A stretch of 64,000 nucleotides of DNA from DATMNI01 sp035570275 (lineage in GTDB: Bacteria > Acidobacteriota > Terriglobia > Bryobacterales > Bryobacteraceae). Positions 60,468 to 64,000 of the stretch are shown in pieces. The stretch is taken from contig DATMNI010000449.1 in assembly GCA_035570275.1 (NCBI GenBank), positions 1 to 64,000 of the forward strand. Reading direction: 5' to 3'. The notes under the pieces are model-generated. The model saw only the letters and a program-made list of their open reading frames with translations, did not search any database and was not told where the DNA came from. Every line of letters begins with the position of its first letter. Positions within the stretch are counted from its first letter, which is position 1. Both the position numbers and the translations under genes were made by a program.

Positions 60468-61090
60468 AAGAGACGCGCCGGGACACGCTCAAGATTCTTG
60501 GCGCCATCGGCACCACATGCGCGTTCCCGTTTTCGGCCAATGAACTATACGGCCAGCATGTCCACGGCCAGGTGACCGGCCAGGCCCCCGGACCGGCAAT
60601 CGGAGTGGCGCTCGCGCCCGCAGGCCCATACCAACCGGCCTTTTTCGGCCCCGCGGAATGGGAGCGGGTCGGGAAACTGGCCGATCTGATCATCCCGCCC
60701 ACGGACACTCCGGGCGCGGTGGCGGCCGGCGTTCCGCAGTACATCGACCAGGTCCTGACCATGAACCCGGAGAATCGCGGCCTGATGCGGGCTGGCCTCG
60801 AGTGGGTCGAGGAACGGGCGCGCGGCCTCTTCTCCGAAAGCTTTGTGAAACTCGCGGAGGAGCGGCAGATCCAGATCCTGCAGCCGTTGAGTGACCAGGC
60901 GGAGCGCCACCCCCGGCCGGCGCAGCCACATGAGCAGGCGGCGGAGGACCTGCCCGTAAGATTCTTCCGGACGCTGAAGAACCTCACCGCCGATGGATAC
61001 TACACCTCCCACGCCGGCCTGGTGGAGGAACTCGGCTATAAGGGCAACGCGATGTTAGCGCAATTCCCGGCGTGCACGGTGAAGTTATGA
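60464..61090 (+). CDS. Gluconate 2-dehydrogenase subunit 3 family protein
   Basis: 208 residues. Twin-arginine-like signal (RRDTLKILGAIGTTCAF), then FFGPAEWERVGKLADLIIPPTDTPGAVAAGVPQYID, which is the standard core of the subunit-3 family, and RFFRTLKNLTADGYYTSHAGLVEELGYKGN at the end. It accompanies the GMC flavoprotein to the periplasm. An irregular Gly-Gln-Pro repeat after the signal comes from short tandem DNA repeats. Coupled at both sides by ATGA overlaps. Confidence 0.88.
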   Translation: MKETRRDTLKILGAIGTTCAFPFSANELYGQHVHGQVTGQAPGPAIGVALAPAGPYQPAFFGPAEWERVGKLADLIIPPTDTPGAVAAGVPQYIDQVLTMNPENRGLMRAGLEWVEERARGLFSESFVKLAEERQIQILQPLSDQAERHPRPAQPHEQAAEDLPVRFFRTLKNLTADGYYTSHAGLVEELGYKGNAMLAQFPACTVKL

Positions 61091-62247
61091 CATTATTCCG
61101 CTACTTACTCGGAGCAGCCGTGGCCGCCGGCGCCGCGGCGCTGATCGGCTGGGGTGGCAGCCGCCCGCCCGACATTCTATTCGAGCGCCACATGATCGAC
61201 CCCGGTGCCAGCGAGACCGTGGCCGTGGCCGATATCAACGGAGACGGCAAGCCCGACATAATCTCCGGCGAGAACTGGTACGAGGCCCCTAAGTGGATCA
61301 AGCATAAGTTCCGGGAGCTGGATTTCACTAATAACTACGTGGATAACTTCAGCGACCTGCCGCTCGACGTCAATGGCGATGGCCGCATCGATATCGTGAG
61401 CTTCTCTTACTTCGGCAAGCGGGTCTATTGGAGCGAGAATCCCGGAAAGACCGGCGGTCCCCCAGGCGCCTCGACCACCTGGAAAGACCACACCATCGCC
61501 ACCGGCTTCCCCACGGAGTTCGCGTTCCTGGTGGATCTGGATAACGACGGCAAGGCCCGCGAGGTGCTGCCGGAATTCGACAACGCCAAAGCGCCGCTCA
61601 CCTGGTACGAGGTACGCGATGGCGGCTTCGTGCCGCACGTGGTGGCGGATCATTCCTTCGGCCACGGCATCGGGGTGGGCGACGTCAACAAGGACGGCCG
61701 CAACGATATCATCGTTCCCACCGGATGGTTCGAAGCGCCCGCCGATCCGCGCTCCGGCAAATGGACCTTCCACGCCGATTTCAACCTCGGCTCCGTGGGC
61801 TACATTCACGTGCTCGACGTCAACGGCGACGGCCGTCCCGACCTGGTGACCTCGATGGCCCACGACTACGGTATTTTCTGGATGGAGCAGACCGCGCAAG
61901 GCACGTGGACCAAGCACATGATCGACGACAGTTGGTCGCAATCGCACTCCCTGGTGCTGGCCGACATCAATGGCGACGGCCAGTTGGACCTGGTCACGGG
62001 CAAACGCTACATGGCGCACAACGGCCGCGACCCCGGCGAAAAGGAACCGCTGGGCTTGTATTGGTACGAGTATGTCAAGACGCCGGCGGGCGCCATCGAG
62101 TGGGTGAAGCACATCATCGACTACGGTGGGCGCGCCGGCGCCGGGCTGCAGGTGACCGTGGCCAAAGTGGAGGGCAAACCGTATCCGGAAGTGGTGGTGG
62201 GCGGCAAGTCGGGGCTGTTTTTGTTCCGGCGGGCGCTTGGGAACTGA
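61087..62247 (+). CDS. VCBS/FG-GAP repeat secreted protein
   Basis: 386 residues from the ATG at 61087 (ATGA overlap). Signal-anchor FRYLLGAAVAAGAAALIGWGG, then at least five calcium-type loops: ADINGDGKPDI, DVNGDGRIDI, DLDNDGKARE, DVNKDGRNDI, DVNGDGRPDL, DINGDGQLDL. The repeats form a beta-propeller as in integrin-like FG-GAP proteins. Third gene in an operon with the GMC enzyme; may bind the substrate polymer or the enzyme at the cell surface. Confidence 0.88.
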   Translation: MTLFRYLLGAAVAAGAAALIGWGGSRPPDILFERHMIDPGASETVAVADINGDGKPDIISGENWYEAPKWIKHKFRELDFTNNYVDNFSDLPLDVNGDGRIDIVSFSYFGKRVYWSENPGKTGGPPGASTTWKDHTIATGFPTEFAFLVDLDNDGKAREVLPEFDNAKAPLTWYEVRDGGFVPHVVADHSFGHGIGVGDVNKDGRNDIIVPTGWFEAPADPRSGKWTFHADFNLGSVGYIHVLDVNGDGRPDLVTSMAHDYGIFWMEQTAQGTWTKHMIDDSWSQSHSLVLADINGDGQLDLVTGKRYMAHNGRDPGEKEPLGLYWYEYVKTPAGAIEWVKHIIDYGGRAGAGLQVTVAKVEGKPYPEVVVGGKSGLFLFRRALGN

Positions 62248-62308
62248 TATGCTTTGGCGGCCAACCGCTCCCTCACGGTCACGGCTCCGAACGGGGCGGT
62301 CGAGCATG

Positions 62309-62356
62309 CGATCGGGGCCGCTGCCGCTCCGAACCGAGCCGCTGCGACCCCGATCG
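62309..62356 (+). repeat. Inverted repeat in the leader of the gene at 62381
   Basis: CGATCGGGG at 62309-62317 and CCCCGATCG at 62348-62356 are perfect inverted copies around a GC-rich 30-base loop that has further CCGCT pieces. It ends 24 bases before the chosen start codon. Confidence 0.6.
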
Positions 62357-62380
62357 GAGCCGCGCGCGTCAGCAAGCGGT

Positions 62381-63406
62381 ATGCTTCTCTGCCTGGCGAT
62401 TCTGTTGACGCCCGCCGGGGCGGTGGCGGAGGCCGGCGCGTCCGTGAACGACCTGGTGGCGTATCTCCGCGCCGCCGTTGCCAGGAACGAGCCGGACAGC
62501 CAGACCGCGAAGTACGTGCAGAAGGTGAAGCTGACTCAGAGCCTGGACGACACCACCATCGAGCAACTGGAAAGCGCCGGGGTGGGTCCGAAAGCTGTGG
62601 AGGCGCTGCAGGCTCTGCGCGACACTTCGCACGCGTTGGCGCCGCCAAAGGAAGCGGTGCCGGGCTTCGAAGTGCCGTCGCCGCCCGACGTCGAAGATCT
62701 GCGGCGCACGCTGGCCGAAACGCGGAAGCTGGCCTTGGGCTACACCGAGACGCTGCCGGACTTCATTTGTACCCAAAACGTGCGCCGGTATCTGGATCCG
62801 AAGGGCGCCGGCGCCTGGAAGGAAACCGACACCCTCACTGTCAAGCTGAGTTACTACCAGCAGAAGGAAGACTACCAGCTTCTGTTAGTCAATGGCCGTC
62901 AATCCGCCAAGAGTTACGAATCCGCCGGCGGAGCCATATCCAAGGGCGAATTCGGCAGCATGCTGCTGGAGATCTTCGACCCGGCCACCTCGGCCGTGTT
63001 CCGCTGGGACCATTGGACCACGCTCCGCAAACGGCGCGCCATCGTGTTCTCTTACCGGATCGGCGCCGCCAAGTCGCACTACAAGATCATGTTCGATGGC
63101 AACGGCGAGCGCCTCACCGTAGTGGCCGGGCAGCATGGCCTGGTCTATGTCGATCCGGAAACCAACATGGTGCTGCGGCTGACACGCGACGCCGACAACC
63201 TGCCGGCGTCTTTTCCCATACAACGGGCCAGCGCGCTGCTGGACTACGATTTCACCGACGTTGGCGGCAAGCCGTTTCTGTTGCCGCTGCGAGCCGAGAT
63301 CCGGATGCTGAGCGCCAGCGGGCAAAACCGCAACGTGGTGGAGTTTCGCGGCTATCGCAAGTTCAGCGGGGAATCGTCGATATCGTTCGAATTGAAGGAC
63401 AAGTAG
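62381..63406 (+). CDS. Secreted conserved protein of unknown function
   Basis: 341 residues from the ATG at 62381, where a signal peptide begins (MLLCLAILLTPAGAVAEAG). The open frame upstream is a run of Arg, Pro and Ser and is not likely to be translated. A helical part (VNDLVAYLRAAVARNEPDSQ, LTQSLDDTTIEQLESAGVGPKAVEALQAL) precedes a beta-rich domain (LPDFICTQNVRRYLDPKG, DTLTVKLSYYQQKEDYQLL, YVDPETNMVLRLTRDADN, LLDYDFTDVGGKPFLLPLRAEI). I know the type from Acidobacteria; no function assigned. Confidence 0.72.
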   Translation: MLLCLAILLTPAGAVAEAGASVNDLVAYLRAAVARNEPDSQTAKYVQKVKLTQSLDDTTIEQLESAGVGPKAVEALQALRDTSHALAPPKEAVPGFEVPSPPDVEDLRRTLAETRKLALGYTETLPDFICTQNVRRYLDPKGAGAWKETDTLTVKLSYYQQKEDYQLLLVNGRQSAKSYESAGGAISKGEFGSMLLEIFDPATSAVFRWDHWTTLRKRRAIVFSYRIGAAKSHYKIMFDGNGERLTVVAGQHGLVYVDPETNMVLRLTRDADNLPASFPIQRASALLDYDFTDVGGKPFLLPLRAEIRMLSASGQNRNVVEFRGYRKFSGESSISFELKDK

Positions 63407-63409
63407 CCA

Positions 63410-63437
63410 CAAACATCGGAGAGCAAACATCGGAGAA
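63410..63437 (+). repeat. 14-nt duplication after a stop codon
   Basis: CAAACATCGGAGAG and CAAACATCGGAGAA, starting 4 bases after the TAG. Confidence 0.88.
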
Positions 63438-63447
63438 ATCGCGGGCG

Positions 63448-64000
63448 TTACGCTTTCGCGGGGCGGCTTCCTGATCTGGAACTCCGGTCGAAGCTCTCTT
63501 TCCGAATGATTCCGGAGCCCTCGCGAATCACTACCAGACAGTCGGCGGCCACATCCGCCACTTTCTCTTCGTTTCCGTTGGGCCAGCGAATCTCCAGGCT
63601 CGCCACAGTCTCTTGACCGAGGCCGAAATGCAGCCGCCTGTCGTTCACCGAAAGATAGGAAGATTGCGCCAGCACCGCCTGGGTCTGCCGCCGCCCGCCG
63701 TAGGTGGCTATCACCTGCGCGCCGATGGCAGAGCGATTCGATGTGACGCCGATCAGCAGCACTTTCAGCCAATGGCTCCCACCGCTCATGTCGTTCCGGA
63801 ACAGCGACGGCGGCTCATTCATGTTCATGATCAGGACGTCCATGTCGCCGTCGTTATCGAAATCCCCGAAAGCCGCGCCACGGCTCGAATGCAACTCCTT
63901 CATGGCGGGTCCCGCCAGATCCAGCAGTTCTTCGAATTTGCCTCCGCCCAGGTTGCGAAACAAGACGCTGGGCGTTTTGTAGGGAGCGCCCGGATCGCTC
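63448..64000 (-). CDS. CRTAC1-like protein with ASPIC/UnbV domain, 3' part
   Basis: The frame is open to the right border, so the start is missing. Visible: VLFRNLGGGKFEE, a VCBS/FG-GAP loop (GAAFGDFDNDGDMDVLIMN), and then the ASPIC/UnbV domain (SHWLKVLLIGVTSNRSAIGAQVIATYGGRRQ, LSVNDRRLHFGLGQETVASLEIRWPNG). It ends with a basic tail. Such proteins are exported and very frequent in Acidobacteria and Planctomycetes; role not settled. Confidence 0.85.
   Translation of the reverse strand, partial: SDPGAPYKTPSVLFRNLGGGKFEELLDLAGPAMKELHSSRGAAFGDFDNDGDMDVLIMNMNEPPSLFRNDMSGGSHWLKVLLIGVTSNRSAIGAQVIATYGGRRQTQAVLAQSSYLSVNDRRLHFGLGQETVASLEIRWPNGNEEKVADVAADCLVVIREGSGIIRKESFDRSSRSGSRPAKA

Noticed and set aside
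1..64000. CRISPR arrays and tRNA or rRNA genes
   Set aside because: I looked for regularly spaced 25-40-bp repeats and for TPsiC-arm-like GGTTCGAATCC stretches; the tandem arrays present have no spacers, and no cloverleaf was found.

Overview
The window reads as a chromosomal piece of a GC-rich soil-type Acidobacteriota, most like the Solibacter/Bryobacter branch (inference). The reasons are a large Ser/Thr kinase with TPRs next to an ECF-like sigma factor, a GMC oxidoreductase / gluconate-dehydrogenase-subunit-3 / VCBS gene set, an ASPIC/UnbV-type protein, several secreted proteins of a kind I associate with this phylum, and many short toxin-antitoxin loci. I found no rRNA, tRNA or CRISPR array.

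Layout. 1-3 kb: the end of a surface protein made of ~500-bp repeats, then an orphan two-gene terminase between 36-bp direct repeats. 3.1-6.1 kb: a coupled operon of two sugar-nucleotide epimerases and a glycosyltransferase. 6.1-7.2 kb: an ISAzo13-type transposase relic and small palindromes. 7.2-10.2 kb: alcohol dehydrogenase and acetyl-CoA synthetase. 10.2-11.3 kb: decayed GxxExxY genes and a dead AbrB/PIN module. 11.3-16.2 kb: a beta-barrel protein convergent with a coxS-coxL-coxM-coxG molybdenum hydroxylase operon (form II CoxL). 16.3-17 kb: MNT/HEPN with a frameshifted HEPN gene. 17.5-23.8 kb: small secreted protein, M20 peptidase, EamA transporter, Do-type protease, peptidoglycan-binding protein, MFS transporter. 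23.8-26.2 kb: an island carrying a LOTUS/UPF0158-type protein coupled to an unknown protein, a terminator and a long nested hairpin, bounded by a repeat of the 5' end of the MFS gene. 26.3-32.3 kb: metabolic genes (YncE-like protein, esterase, amidohydrolase, sugar kinase, AraC regulator divergent from an oxidoreductase). 32.6-36.3 kb: CCA-adding-type enzyme, XerD, a conserved small protein, an AbrB/ParE pair. 36.3-42 kb: TPR protein, YHS-like protein, Uma2 nuclease, then the coupled PfkB, GT39 and dapF genes. 42-45.5 kb: a VapBC-like pair and a tightly coupled three-gene nuclease operon, the best candidate for an undescribed (possibly defence) system. 45.8-48.6 kb: MBL hydrolase with a membrane protein, and a secreted protein. 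48.8-55.5 kb: kinase, sigma factor, UDP-sugar dehydrogenase, FecR protein. 55.6-64 kb: receiver-domain protein, VOC protein, TumE/HVO_A0114 pair, hydroxypyruvate-isomerase-like protein, the GMC operon, a secreted protein, and a partial CRTAC1-type gene.

A pattern that no ordinary feature type explains runs through the window. Short tandem arrays with a unit of 13-16 nt (mostly 14 = 2 x 7) sit directly after stop codons, and in several cases the first unit begins at the stop codon itself. Inside genes the arrays have periods of 12 or 15 nt, so the reading frame is kept. At one locus such an array has replaced the start of an antitoxin gene.

All family names come from reading motifs by eye. 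No database search was run.
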